Shown here piece by piece: positions 11,438 to 21,617 of a DNA stretch of 64,000 nt. This DNA is from Dactylorhiza incarnata (lineage: Eukaryota; Streptophyta; Magnoliopsida; Asparagales; Orchidaceae), in the NCBI GenBank assembly GCA_033032865.1, contig JAWHQI010000121.1, positions 620,001 to 684,000 of the forward strand, written 5' to 3'. The position numbers and the translations under genes were made by a program. Numbering within the stretch: the stretch's first letter is position 1; every line of letters starts with the position of its first letter. The notes beneath the pieces are model-generated. The model searched no databases. It had not been told where the DNA came from and saw nothing but the letters and a program-made list of their open reading frames with translations.

Positions 11438-12903
11438 TGAAAGTATCTAGTTGCTACCTAAATCACCTAGAGGGTGGTGAATAGGTGAATTCTATGGCTT
11501 TTAGGCTGAATTGAAATTTTAAACAAAAGCACAAAGAACAAAAGAATCGACCGCAGACACAAGGATTTATAGTGGTTCCCCAGAATGGGTACGTCCACTT
11601 TACCACCTCACCTATCTAGCACTTCCGACTAGACTAGGCTATTTCACTATTCTCAGATTAATAATAATAATCTTACAATTCGAAGTCTATCACTCCTACA
11701 AGCTCGGAGACAACTTCTCCTACAAACTCGGAGAACAAACTCTCCTACACACTCGATCCTTTTTAACCTAGGATCTACACGTACTTGGAAAATAAACTTC
11801 CTACAAGTGTTTGTAAAAGATAATATAAACAACTTGGATTAAGAATCCAATCTTTGAGAATCTCCTATAGATTCTACTTCTTCATATTTGAATCAGTGGA
11901 TATTCTTCTTCCTTGAGAAAAGAATTTCAGAACTTGAGAGAGGAAGATGAACACCTTGTTTCTTGAAAGCTTTGATCTGATCTCTTAAACACCCAACAAG
12001 ATCTGGAGGAGTATCAAATCAATCCAAGCACAGAGATCTTGTTAAGTGAGAACTTGCAAGAGAATCTAGCATCAAACTGATCGGCGACTGTAGATCGTCT
12101 TTTAAGAGAACGAGCGCACAATCCGACAGGATTCTTTTTGGAATGAATGATTTGCACAATTAGGGTTAGAAGAAATCATCTCTTATGTATTTATAGACTT
12201 CTCCCTCAATGGATATAAGCGAGGCTTAAGGATAGATGACCACATGGAGGAAATCCCTAAACAGACAGACGGACGGAAATCACGCTCTGTCGGCATTCGT
12301 CGAGAGAATCCATTATTTCGACGAATTAGTCGAAAGGAAGAGAATATTCGACGACAATACTTAGAGATATCTTGGAGATTGAGAGATGAAGAGATTATAC
12401 ATTTCGTCGACGAGAATGCTTGTTCTCGACAAATTCATCGAATGAAAGATTTTCCTCGACGAATTCGTCGACTAAACTTAGGCATTCGCCGACGATGATA
12501 TACAACCTAACCGATTATCTGTTTGGGTGATATCGTCGAGACCTGCTAATGTCTCGATGAATTCGTCGAATAATCTTAGGCTTATTCGACGAAAATACTT
12601 AGATAGAATACTTCTACTTCTGATTTCAGCAACCTTTGACTTTAAGCTTTCCCTTAGTACTTGAGTGTAAAGTACATTCCAAGAAAGAGATTTCATATGA
12701 GTTAATACCTTGGTCTACACAATGAGCGATTACATTGCGTAGGCCTGTGTTTATGACCCACTAAAACCTGACCTTGGTTTGTACTTAGTAATGAACATCC
12801 TGTAGACATATAACTGCAAAACAGTATCAAATACAATATCAATTCATCTTAGTTCAAGGGACACTTCTTCAAATTAAGGTTATTATGGCTACAATACCCA
12901 ACA
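11438..12903 (-). repeat. Element A 5' LTR
   Basis: On the plus strand it runs from TGAAAGTATC to CCCAACA, so on the element's own strand it reads TGTTGGG...TTTCA, the standard TG...CA form. A TATA box (TATAAATA on the minus strand, about 12187-12194) lies inside. 12290-12600, upstream of it in the element's direction, is packed with TCGACGAA/TTCGTCGA motifs. The 3' LTR is outside the window, so the length (1,466 bp) rests on the end motifs only. Confidence 0.85.
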
Positions 12904-14430
12904 GGAGTCCCTTCTTCCCTATCGGGGCACGATTTCTCGCCCCCATGCTTGTCACACTCAGAGCGCTTCTCCGGTCTCTCAGAATGCCTCTTAGCGCGCT
13001 CAGAATGCTCCCGTGTTCGTCGCGCACTCAGAACACTCCGCGCTCACAGCATACCCAGAACACTTCCGTGTTCGTTGCATATTCAGAATGCTTCTCCGGT
13101 CGCTTAGATTGCTTCTCCGTTTTTTGCGCGCTCAGAATGCTTTTGAGCGCGCTAAGAACGTTTCCACATTCCGGGCATGCTCACAACTTGTCTTTCTAAA
13201 TTCTCAGATTGTGGGAACAGCTCGTCGCCTTTTTCACCTTCAACAAAGCTGCCCGAATTGCCCAAACTGCCCGAAGGGCGTGACGTTCATTTATGAAAAA
13301 TGGTGATCCGTGTGCTCCAAATCAACCAGCCTGATTCGCCCGTTGGGTGGTTACGGTGGTTACGATGGCAAAATTACCAGGCTACCCCCGACCAAAGCTA
13401 TAAAAGGAGCCCCGGGCATCCAAGCGACCCGCAACAAGGTTTAATCATAAGTAATCCTACATTTTAATTTACCTAATATTTTGTTTCATCAGAATTTGTT
13501 AGACTTAAATTTAAAGTAGTTTAGTTTTAATTTTTTTATGTTTTTAATTCAATTAGAGAATTTATTTAGCACCACTTCTCTTTTTAATTTTAAATGGCTT
13601 CAATTTGTGGTAAATTGGCTAAACGTTTTTAGATTTTTGTTATATACTCTACTAACTTTAAGATCTTAGAAAATTTTATTCCACTAAGAAAGTTGCTCTC
13701 AAAATAGTTTAATTTATAAGCTAGAAGTATTTCCTTTCCCTCACCCTTTATTGACAAATAAAAAAAAGTGTAGTAAAAGATCATATGTCATGGGAAAAAG
13801 AGGATAAAATTTATTATTCCCTAAACATATGCACCCAAAATCAATTAAAAGACTATATGTCATGATATAAGAGGATAAAATTCATTACAACTAAACATAT
13901 ACATTTTGCGTAGTTTTTGATAGAATAGCATTGTTAAAAGATTATATGGCATGGAAAATGAGAAGATAAAATTCATCATTTTCCTAAACATATACAAATA
14001 TGAATTTTTGAGTGAGGTTTTCACCACCTCCAATCAATGAACTCTTCATTTTGCCATATTTACAAAACCAATCCCTATCCATTTCTATTGATTCTAGTCC
14101 TAAATAAAATTATTTAGAGAGCAATATTTTGGTAGGTGTCTTCTCCTTAAAGTTTCTTTTATGTTAGAGTGTCTATAATTTCAATCTATTCTTATTTGAA
14201 AATTTCTATAATTTTGTTTGCTAAATAGTTATCTTGAGAAATACTTAGCTAAACATTTTTCTCTTTTTAAATTATCACCATAACTTATGACTTAATTCTT
14301 GAATTCCTAGAATTTGCTTTTAACTTACTATTGGTCTAATAAAATTTTAGTTAATTAGAAACAATATTGATTTCTTGTAATTCTTTCCTCATTCTTTTGC
14401 TCTGGAATAACAAAAGCTCAAGTATGGGGG
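12904..14430 (+). other. Non-coding DNA ahead of the D LTR, probably D internal 3' region plus an unidentified promoter-bearing repeat
   Basis: 12950-13180 holds degenerate repeats around GCGCTCAGAATGC. Near 13395-13410 is GCTATAAAAGGAGCC, a good TATA box, which suggests an old LTR or gene promoter. 13440-14410 is AT-rich with no supported ORF. At 14415-14430 AGCTCAAGTATGGGGG is a typical gypsy-type polypurine tract immediately before the D LTR. Short open frames at 12885-13306 are translations of the tandem repeats and are not called. Confidence 0.5.
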
Positions 14431-15054
14431 TGTTTGATGAGTAGTTAATTTACTCATCTTTTAGTGTAGGTTTATTATAGTTTTAATATGAAATTATATA
14501 AATTATATGATTTACATCATGAAAACTACTCCTTTTTCAATTCCATGAACTAACTTAAGCTGATCTTAAGTTTTCAGGTTTTCTGGGCATTTTGAGCAAA
14601 AAGTGAAAGCGCACGCCCAATGTCACGGGCGCAACCAAGGGACGTGTAACCTATTGTTGGGAACAGTGCCCTGCAATGTTCCTGATTTGAAGAAATGCTC
14701 AGCTCAATGATAAATGCAAGTTGTATTTAATGTCCCATCTAGTTCATGCTTGCAGAGATGAGACAATATGTCCAGTACTTCTACACCCTGCCTAAGTATA
14801 ATATCATCGTAAAAGGATGGACATATCGTCGACAAGTACAGGCACATCGTTGAGATGACGAGCAAAGCAAAGAAGAATGTGTGTCCGTGTCGTCGAGAAG
14901 AATAGGCGATATCGTTGACACAATGTGCTTGTCGTTGAGATGATGGCCAAAGCATAGAAGAATTTGTGTCTGTGTCGTCGAGAAGAATAGGAGATATCGT
15001 CGATAAAGTATGCTTGTCGTCGTGATGATGAGCAAAGCAAACGCTAAGACTTGG

Positions 15055-15390
15055 CGAGTTCGTCGAACGAAGAATGAAGTTCGTCGAACGAACTTGGCGA
15101 GTTCATCGAACGTTGAGGCTTGGTGAGTTCGTCGAACGCTGAGACTTGGCGAGTTCGTCAAACGATAAGACTTGGCGAGTTCATCGAACGCTGAGACTTG
15201 GCAAGTTCGTCGAATGAAGGATGCAGTTCATTGAATGCATAATGAAGATAGTCAAATGCAGAGACGGGACAGAAGAATGAAGTTCGTCGAACGCAGAGAC
15301 AAGATAGAAGAATGAAGCCCGTCGAACACAGAATGTTGTTCGTCAAACGCAGAATGAAGTTCGTCGAACGCAGAGAAGACATGAAGATAT
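15055..15390 (+). repeat. Array of GTTCG-T-CGAAC motifs in the C 5' LTR
   Basis: More than ten copies or near-copies of GTTCGTCGAACG, an 11-bp palindrome with one central base, at spacings mostly between 20 and 27 bp. It is upstream of the LTR TATA box. The equivalent arrays are at 22018-22380 (C 3' LTR), 27040-27340 and 35000-35280 (E LTRs, opposite strand). Confidence 0.85.
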
Positions 15391-15992
15391 CAAAGGAAGG
15401 AATGTCGTCGAGAACATGCAGTATCGTTGACATCAACAAAGTAGACTTGTCGTCAAGAAGAACAGACATCGTCGTGAAGAAGCCTTTTCGCTAAAAAGGC
15501 TAAGTTTGACTGATGGCGTTGGACATCGTCGTAAAGGCGTGTCATCAAGAAGACTGAAGAAGGACAGCTGAAGACAAACAGTTGCTGAAGTATAGTCTAT
15601 CGACTTGATATCACTCATGTCGTCGAGAGAACAATATGATTACGATGATAGTCTACAAGATAAAAGATCACGATGACACAGTAAGAGATAGCATATCGTC
15701 GTATATACAAAAACGCCAGAATATGTCGTATCGTCGAGATACCAGCATCAGAGGCAAAAGCAAGAAGAATTGAAAGCCTACCAAAGTTCAAGGCATCGAC
15801 AAAGTCCTGTCGTCGAGATATTATCCATGTCATCGTATCAATGGAAATATCGTCGAGATAGGTTCAAATGTTGCGGACACGCTGTCAGCATTTAATATCG
15901 TCGCATGATTGTCCAATCTGCGCGTGCTCTTAAGGAATGGACATCTGACAATAAAGGACATCACATGTGACCGTTATGCGGCTCATCCGTCC

Positions 15993-16000
15993 TATAAAAG
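15993..16000 (+). promoter_or_regulatory. TATA box of the C 5' LTR
   Basis: CCTATAAAAGGG, matching the plant TATA consensus, lies between the palindrome array and the hairpin array. The 3' LTR has the same box at 23001-23008. Confidence 0.7.
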
Positions 16001-16335
16001 GGAATAGTGATGCCCTAAAAAATAGGGTCTTTGAAATAGAGAAAAAGAACGAAAAAGAATTCTGCCTCTACACTTCAATAGAACGATACTTTCAGCAGAG
16101 AAGAAGAAGATCAAGTAGAGAATAAGAGTCAAGTGGTCTCTGAAGAATCAGTCATCTCCATCGACTGAAAAGAAGTCATTCCTCATCAGGATAAGAGAAG
16201 ATTGAAGAAGAAATGCGCGTTCAAGATCTGAATCAGAAATATCTTCTTCAACCTTAAGAAGCCGATCTTCATCAAGCTAAGTTGCCAATCCTTATCCGGC
16301 AGAAGAAACAATCTTCATCACTGTAATTTCTTATA

Positions 16336-16695
16336 AGGCTTGCAGGCCTATTTGTCTAGCTTGATGGCTGGAGAGCTGTGAGGATTGAGGGCCAGGGCAG
16401 TGGACTTGCGGGTACAACACCGTCTAGCTTGAGGGCTGGAGACCTGTGAGGCTTGAGGGCCAGGGCAGAGGCTAGACTTGCGGGTCTAAGCTAGGTAGGG
16501 CTTGAGGGCCTGATTGTTAAGCTTGAGGGCTTGAGACCTCTAAGGCTTGAGGGCCAGGGCAGAGGCTAGACTTGCGGGTCTGAGCTAGGTAGGGCTTGAG
16601 GGCCTGAGTGTCGAGCTTGCGGGCTCGGGTGCAATAGGGGCTTGCGTGCCTAGGCTGTAGGACTTGCGGGTCCGTGGTGTAAGGCTTGAGGGCCT
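16336..16695 (+). repeat. Hairpin array with covarying stems in the C 5' LTR
   Basis: About fifteen units each have a 3-5 bp stem around a six-base loop, usually TTGAGG or TTGCGG. Examples: AGGC/GCCT (16336-16349 and 16682-16695), AGAC/GTCT, GGAC/GTCC, GAGC/GCTC and AAGC/GCTT. The loop is constant while the paired bases change together. The array lies downstream of the TATA box, so it should be in the RNA leader. Confidence 0.75.
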
Positions 16696-17025
16696 GAAGA
16701 TTTGGCGAAGTTTGCCGAGCCTAGCACACTGCTAGGTAGGCGCAGAGGGAAAGAGGACTACTCAAGATACCCGGTCTTGAGGAACCTCAATATATCTTTG
16801 TGTGCTTTTCTGTGTTGTGCTTTCTACTATATATATCTATTAATTAGAAATCAAGAACACCTAAAAGGGAATAATATAATTTGAAAAACCTATTCACTCC
16901 CCCCCCCCCCCTCTAGGTGATAAGTTGACACCCAATAAACAACAAGTGTTATCAAAGTGAGGTTGTTCAAAGAAAGGCTTAACAGCTTGAACAGATCTGC
17001 CACTGGGTGTCCAAGTATCATAGCT

Positions 17026-18675
17026 ATGGAGTCAAGAATAGTCATTTGTTCTAAGGAGAACTTTGTCCTTTGGAAAGTAAGAGCAAGGATATACATGGAG
17101 GCAATGGATCCCAGAATGTTCTTAATTATTCAAGAAGGACCCTCCATATCTATAATAAAAGATGAGATCCTTCTAGGCAGCATGGACAAAGAAGCCAGAA
17201 GTATTCTAGCTGGTGCAGTAGATCTGCCAACGCTCCAGAAGCTGAGTCATTGCACAACAGCAAAGGACATGTGGGACTTCCTAGAAGTCCTTATGGAAGG
17301 TTCAGAGGAAGACTTTCAAGATGAAATCCCTCATTAACAAGTATGCATCAGAGCACCCCTGACTTCTTCAGACAGTGAAATAGAAGATGAAGAATGCTCT
17401 GTAGTTAGAAGAAGAAGAATAAGAGCACCCTTGACTCTCAGAGATTGTGATTCTGAGGATGAGGTGGTCTATGGGCTGATGGCCCTATCAGATGAAGAAA
17501 ATCATGATGAATCACATCAAGATCAGGTATGCACCACTCACACACCTTTACTTCCTGCTTCATTTAAGAAGACCAAGAGTGCATCAGATGATTGTTCATC
17601 ATTTGTAGATGATGCAGAAGACTGCTCATCTTGCAATAATAAGAACCATGCTGATCTAATTGAGCAGTTTGGTGATCTCTTGAGGGCTCTGAGAAAGAGC
17701 AAGAAGCTTGTTGAGAAGCAAGCTAGGGAGCTAGATTCACTCAAGGCTGAGAAGAATAAGGAAATGGGTATGTCTCCCAATGAGGGCACCAACTCCTGCG
17801 AGCTCAAGAAAATCATAAACAATCTTTATGATGAAAGAGGCCAAAGAGAAGAACTTATCAAGAAACTTGAGAGTGGCCTTCTTAAGGAAAGAAGCTCGGT
17901 GGCTCAATTCTCTAAGCCCAAAACTGTACTGCCCATCATTGACACCTTCTCCTCCTATGGAAATAGGAGAGGGTTGGGTTTCAATGAAGGGGCAATAGTT
18001 GTTGAGAATGGAGAAAGGGGAAAAACTAAAGCAGAGCCTCACAACACCTTTCAGAAGCTAGTGCTTCCCTCAAATAGGTATGATCAGGACAGTGTCCATG
18101 GTCACTGGATGAATGGAGCCTCCATTATTCATGGAAATGCTCCTGACTATGGGAAGAGAAAGGGCATGAGGATGAGTGCATTAAAGGCTCCCCATGAGTA
18201 AATCCAAATGGCCCATCATGGACCATTTGTGTTTGGTGCCCCAGCCCCCACTTTCAAGGATAAAGGAGCAACATCTTCCCAATCTCTTCTAGATAAGAAA
18301 CAGACTAGTAGCCCCAGTATAATCAATTCTCACTTGATCATACCTGATGCCATCAACACCATGTCAACTACCAAGCTGACATCTGTTGCTGACAAACAGA
18401 TAAAGTCAAGAAGAAACAATGAAACCAGAGCAGCTAGTCTGCTCTTGGCTGAGAGAGATAGGAAGAATGTTGCTGCCTTCTCTACTGAACATACTTCAAA
18501 AATTGTTCAGAAAAGAAGGTACAACATCCATGAATGTTGGTGCTGTGGCAAAGTGGGACACTTTGCCATTGACTGGCACAACCCTAGTGTGCCTAGTGCA
18601 AAGGAGATACCTCCTGGAAGGGCTGAGGTGAGTAGAAGAATTCCCTATTATGCTAACAAGAACCTAGGACCCTAG
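17026..18675 (+). pseudogene. gag: Element C gag, reduced
   Basis: ATG at 17026. The N-terminus has FVLWKVRARIYMEAMDPRMF and AGAVDLPTLQKLSHCTTAK, the Gag signature. After MWDFLEVLMEGSEEDFQDE the central capsid part and first zinc knuckle are missing. An acidic linker, a coiled-coil-like segment (about 17640-17900), SKPKTVLPIIDTFSS and a C-terminal zinc knuckle CWCCGKVGHFAIDW (about 18535-18576) remain. The frame is the same throughout but is broken by stops at 17335-17337 and 18199-18201. The deletion matches in position the one in element B Gag, though B also lost its knuckle. Confidence 0.85.
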
Positions 18676-18969
18676 TCACCTTGCGTTCCTAAGGGATATT
18701 AAAATCTGTTTTACAGGATAGTCCATTTAGCCAATAAAAAGCAAACGAGGCAAATGGACAATAAGTGCTCCAGCCTCAAACTTGGACTAAGAAAAACTCA
18801 CCACATGCCAAGATGCATTGATCAAGGGGGAGCTAAGAGTAAAGAAAAGTGGGCATTCCATCAAGGGGGAGCCACTAGCTCAAGAAGACTTAAAAGCTAA
18901 GGTGAAGGTAACCATGTTAATGTTTAATACATAACCTCATCTTTATCTAAGTCTGTTAAAGTAATTTTC
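18676..18969 (+). other. Element C spacer where pol is missing
   Basis: About 300 bp with short purine-rich motifs (ATCAAGGGGGAGC twice, near 18820 and 18860) and no pol-like translation in any frame. The G-rich motifs resemble polypurine tracts, so this may be a scar of internal deletion. Confidence 0.55.
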
Positions 18970-19160
18970 AAAAACCATGTCGAAATGATGATTGGTATCG
19001 TTGAAATGACCCCTCGACATCGATTTTGCATCACGATGATATCCAATCATCAGCGTACTCTTAATTAGACCTAAGCTCAATCGTTACAGCTAAACTTGAG
19101 TTAATCAGAAATTTAACAAATGACACTTCGACTTCCAACTCGGACACTATAAATAAGGTC
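18970..19160 (+). promoter_or_regulatory. Promoter-like block before the element C accessory ORF
   Basis: Contains GTCGAAATG, CTCGACATCGA and CTTCGAC motifs followed by ACTATAAATAAGG (TATA at 19148-19155). The ATG is at 19277, 122 bp further on. A TATA box inside a retrotransposon at this place has no role in the full-length transcript. Function inferred from the parallel with B, F and G. Confidence 0.55.
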
Positions 19161-19276
19161 AAATGCCTTAAGGTTAAAACACTCTCTACATTAGCCCTAA
19201 AAAGTCATCGTGTTCTCCACGCCTTCTAAGAGTGAACGATTCGACAGTGCTGAAATCCTCCTAGATCAAGCAAAAG

Positions 19277-21399
19277 ATGGCACCAAAGAAGGAATGATTC
19301 CTCTTTGAAGGAAGTGAAGTGGTGAGAAATGGTTTTGTGGAAGGACCAGAAGACATTAAAAATGCTATCAAGCTATTGGACGTCGTCGGTCTGGAATTTG
19401 CCCTCTCCGAACCAACAGTGATACTCAAAAGAGAAGTGCTGGGTTCTACTCAAATGCTAAGGGTGGTTCAAAAGGAACATCCGTGAAAAGCTTAATCAAC
19501 GGGATAAAGGTCAAAGTAAATCCTAAGAGGCTGGCTAGGGCACTTCAGTTGCCGACCTTTGCCAAAGGGGAGGAAGATGAAAAGATCACCCAGGAAGACC
19601 TTGACAAAGCTCTGGCATGGTGCGGGCATTCGAGCAAGACCTATGGGTCCCTGGAACGGAATAACTTTAATCAACAAGGAAAACTTGTGGCAGATATATT
19701 AGGTAAAGCTCTCCTCTGCAAGGTAGGGTCGCATGACAGGATATCCAAGCCCATGTTTGAAATAATGGCAAGGATAATCCTAAGTAAAAAGACCAAGTGG
19801 GTTCAGCAAATCTTCAAGAGGATACAAGAAAGTTTTCAAGCCCCAAATATGGGGAGAATTCTATCACTATATCTTCTACTATCCTACCCTGAAAGCTCTA
19901 ACAAAAAGTATGGAGTAAAAATTCATCACATGAGAAGGATGGACATCAAGATTCTTGACAGGTGGGAGAAAACTCTGACTAGGCCTCCCAAGAAGTTGAA
20001 GACTACAGAAGATGTGAAAAGGAAGGGAGAAAGCTCGTCTGAAGGAAGTGAGTCAGGCAACAGCTCACCTCCATCTAACTCAGAGGCGGCTGTGGAGACA
20101 AGGAATGTCGCCCTCCAGACCTCTGCTCTAAGTCGAGGATCCAGGATAATTACAGGAACAGATTAAGGAAATGCTAAAACTAAGGGGGAGAAGAACAGTG
20201 AGCTCCCAGCTCAAGTGGATGAAGTGATCAATAAGATCATAGGAACTGAGGATGTTGGTCATTCTGAATCAGCAATGCAAGAGGACAATCAAGAGAGCCC
20301 TACTGATGAAACTAGCAAAGATCAGCAAAGTCCTGAAAAGGAGAATGAGCCAAACCACTCACCAATAAGAAAATCTCTATCTCCAATAATTGAAGGGAAT
20401 GAAGAAGACGAACAAGATAGATCATCTCCAGAGAATAGACCAGTGGAGCTCTCACTATTATCTCAGATAAAGATGCTCCTGGAAGAGCAAAGATTAAAAC
20501 TTGAAAGCTATGTCACCTCTGTTATCAATGATCTAAGAAGGGAACTGTCTGCTGAAACAGAAACCCTAAGAAATGATGTGAAAAATCTGCAAGAATTCAC
20601 TGCCCGTACTCACAAGGGTATATCTAACCTAGGGGCTAATCAGTCATTGATTGTCGGCAGCATAGAAAAGGTCTACATTGCATCCACCAAGAGGATGACT
20701 GAACACAAAACTGATCTCAAAGAAAGTCTAGATCACCACAATAAAGACCTAGACAGTCATCTGCTTGAGACCAAGAATCACTTGGAAGCGGGAATCCACA
20801 TGCTCAAAAACAAGATATTGGCCTCCGAGGAGAATCTTCAAAGGGGGATGTCTGAAGAAGTCATAAAGGGGGAGAGATCAATGATAAAGGCCAATATTGA
20901 TCATGCCATCTGGACCACAAACATCATCAGGGAAGCAATGAATCTCCCTCCTCTATATTATGACAAGCCTGCTGAAGAGCAACATACAGATATTCCTGAT
21001 ACTAATAAGGGTAAAGAAAATGAAGCACTGGAGGATGAAGAAACAAAAATGAGAAAGAGAAAGTACAGGGAATAAATGGAGAAAAAGGATGACTATGAAA
21101 GATGGAGTCCCATATCCAGGACCATCATTCTAAAAGCATGGGAGAAAGTGAAAGTTAACAAAGGTGAAAGATATAATGTATACAGTCCTCACGAATGGGC
21201 TAAGCATGAAGATCAAGAAGAAGTAAGGAGAGAATACAGAAGAAATAACCAAGCAGGAAGAATTCCAGCGGACACTCCTGAACCTCTAAAGTATCATCCT
21301 AAACCGTTTGAGTACTTCAGAAGACAAGATGAAAAGGAACAGGAAGTCAGTGCCAAGAAAGTAAAGGGTGATGCTGATATGAGAGCACCAGAGATATAA
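19277..21399 (+). pseudogene. Element C 3' accessory ORF, broken
   Basis: ATG at 19277 (MAPKKE) with a stop seven codons in, a frame change near 19480, then one frame to 21399 with stops at 20164-20166 and 21073-21075. The first third (about 19300-19990) has the folded-domain region with KLVADILGKALLCKVGSHDR, matching B. The middle (20440-20960) is a long heptad-like coiled coil (QIKMLLEEQRLKLESYVTSV onward). The C-terminus is Lys/Arg/Glu-rich with YSPHEWAKHEDQ. No membrane segment or signal peptide is visible. It belongs with the downstream ORF of SIRE-type elements; its function is not known. Confidence 0.7.
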
Positions 21400-21605
21400 A
21401 TGGCTAAATATTTAGGGGGCTAAATGTAGAAATGTCAAAACTTTTGAAAACATTTGGCACTATTTATAAATGAAGTAATATTTGTCAAAATTCTGCGTTC
21501 ACTCAATTTTAGCTGGAATGTCATCATTACATGCTTATTTGCTTAAAATGTTAAACCTTTTTTTATGAATGGCATTTATCATTGAGTGGGTTATGACTTC
21601 TTCAA

Positions 21606-21617
21606 ATTGGGGGAGAT
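21606..21617 (+). promoter_or_regulatory. Polypurine tract of element C
   Basis: ATTGGGGGAGAT directly precedes the 3' LTR at 21618. Confidence 0.8.

Larger units (their letters stand above)
1..12903 (-). mobile_element. Element A: Ty1/copia (SIRE/Maximus-type) retrotransposon, left end outside window
   Basis: On the minus strand the order is 5' LTR (11438-12903), gag N-terminus (about 11055-11340), gag remainder (about 1010-2979), protease, GAG-pre-integrase and integrase (1-1010). The window edge cuts the element inside integrase, so reverse transcriptase, RNase H and the 3' LTR are not visible. The gag is interrupted at 2980/11054 by element B. Stop codons and frameshifts show it is not a working copy. 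Family assignment rests on the copia protein order and Gag/Pol motifs; the SIRE/Maximus lineage is inferred from similarity to the other elements here. Confidence 0.9.
14655..16946 (+). repeat. Element C 5' LTR
   Basis: Starts TGTTGGGAACAGTGCCC. Parts in order: a TTCGTCGAAC-type array (about 15055-15390), TATAAAAG at 15993-16000, a hairpin array with TTG[A/C]GG loops (16336-16695), and a C-run before the end near CCAATAAACAACAAG. The exact last base is uncertain by a few bases. Confidence 0.9.

Noticed and set aside
12885..13306. Two overlapping plus-strand frames of about 100 codons.
   Set aside because: They follow the GCGCTCAGAATGC repeat, have no homology I recognise and overlap each other.
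15055..15390. Possible CRISPR array.
   Set aside because: Repeat and spacers are both degenerate, spacing varies, it lies inside an LTR, and the DNA is plant nuclear.
14704..15469. Minus-strand open frames of 60-130 codons rich in Arg, Ser and Phe in the C LTR (and similar ones at 21667-22474, 26932-27351, 34879-35362).
   Set aside because: They are translations of the TTCGTCGAAC array; the frames exist because the repeat lacks stops. No domain.
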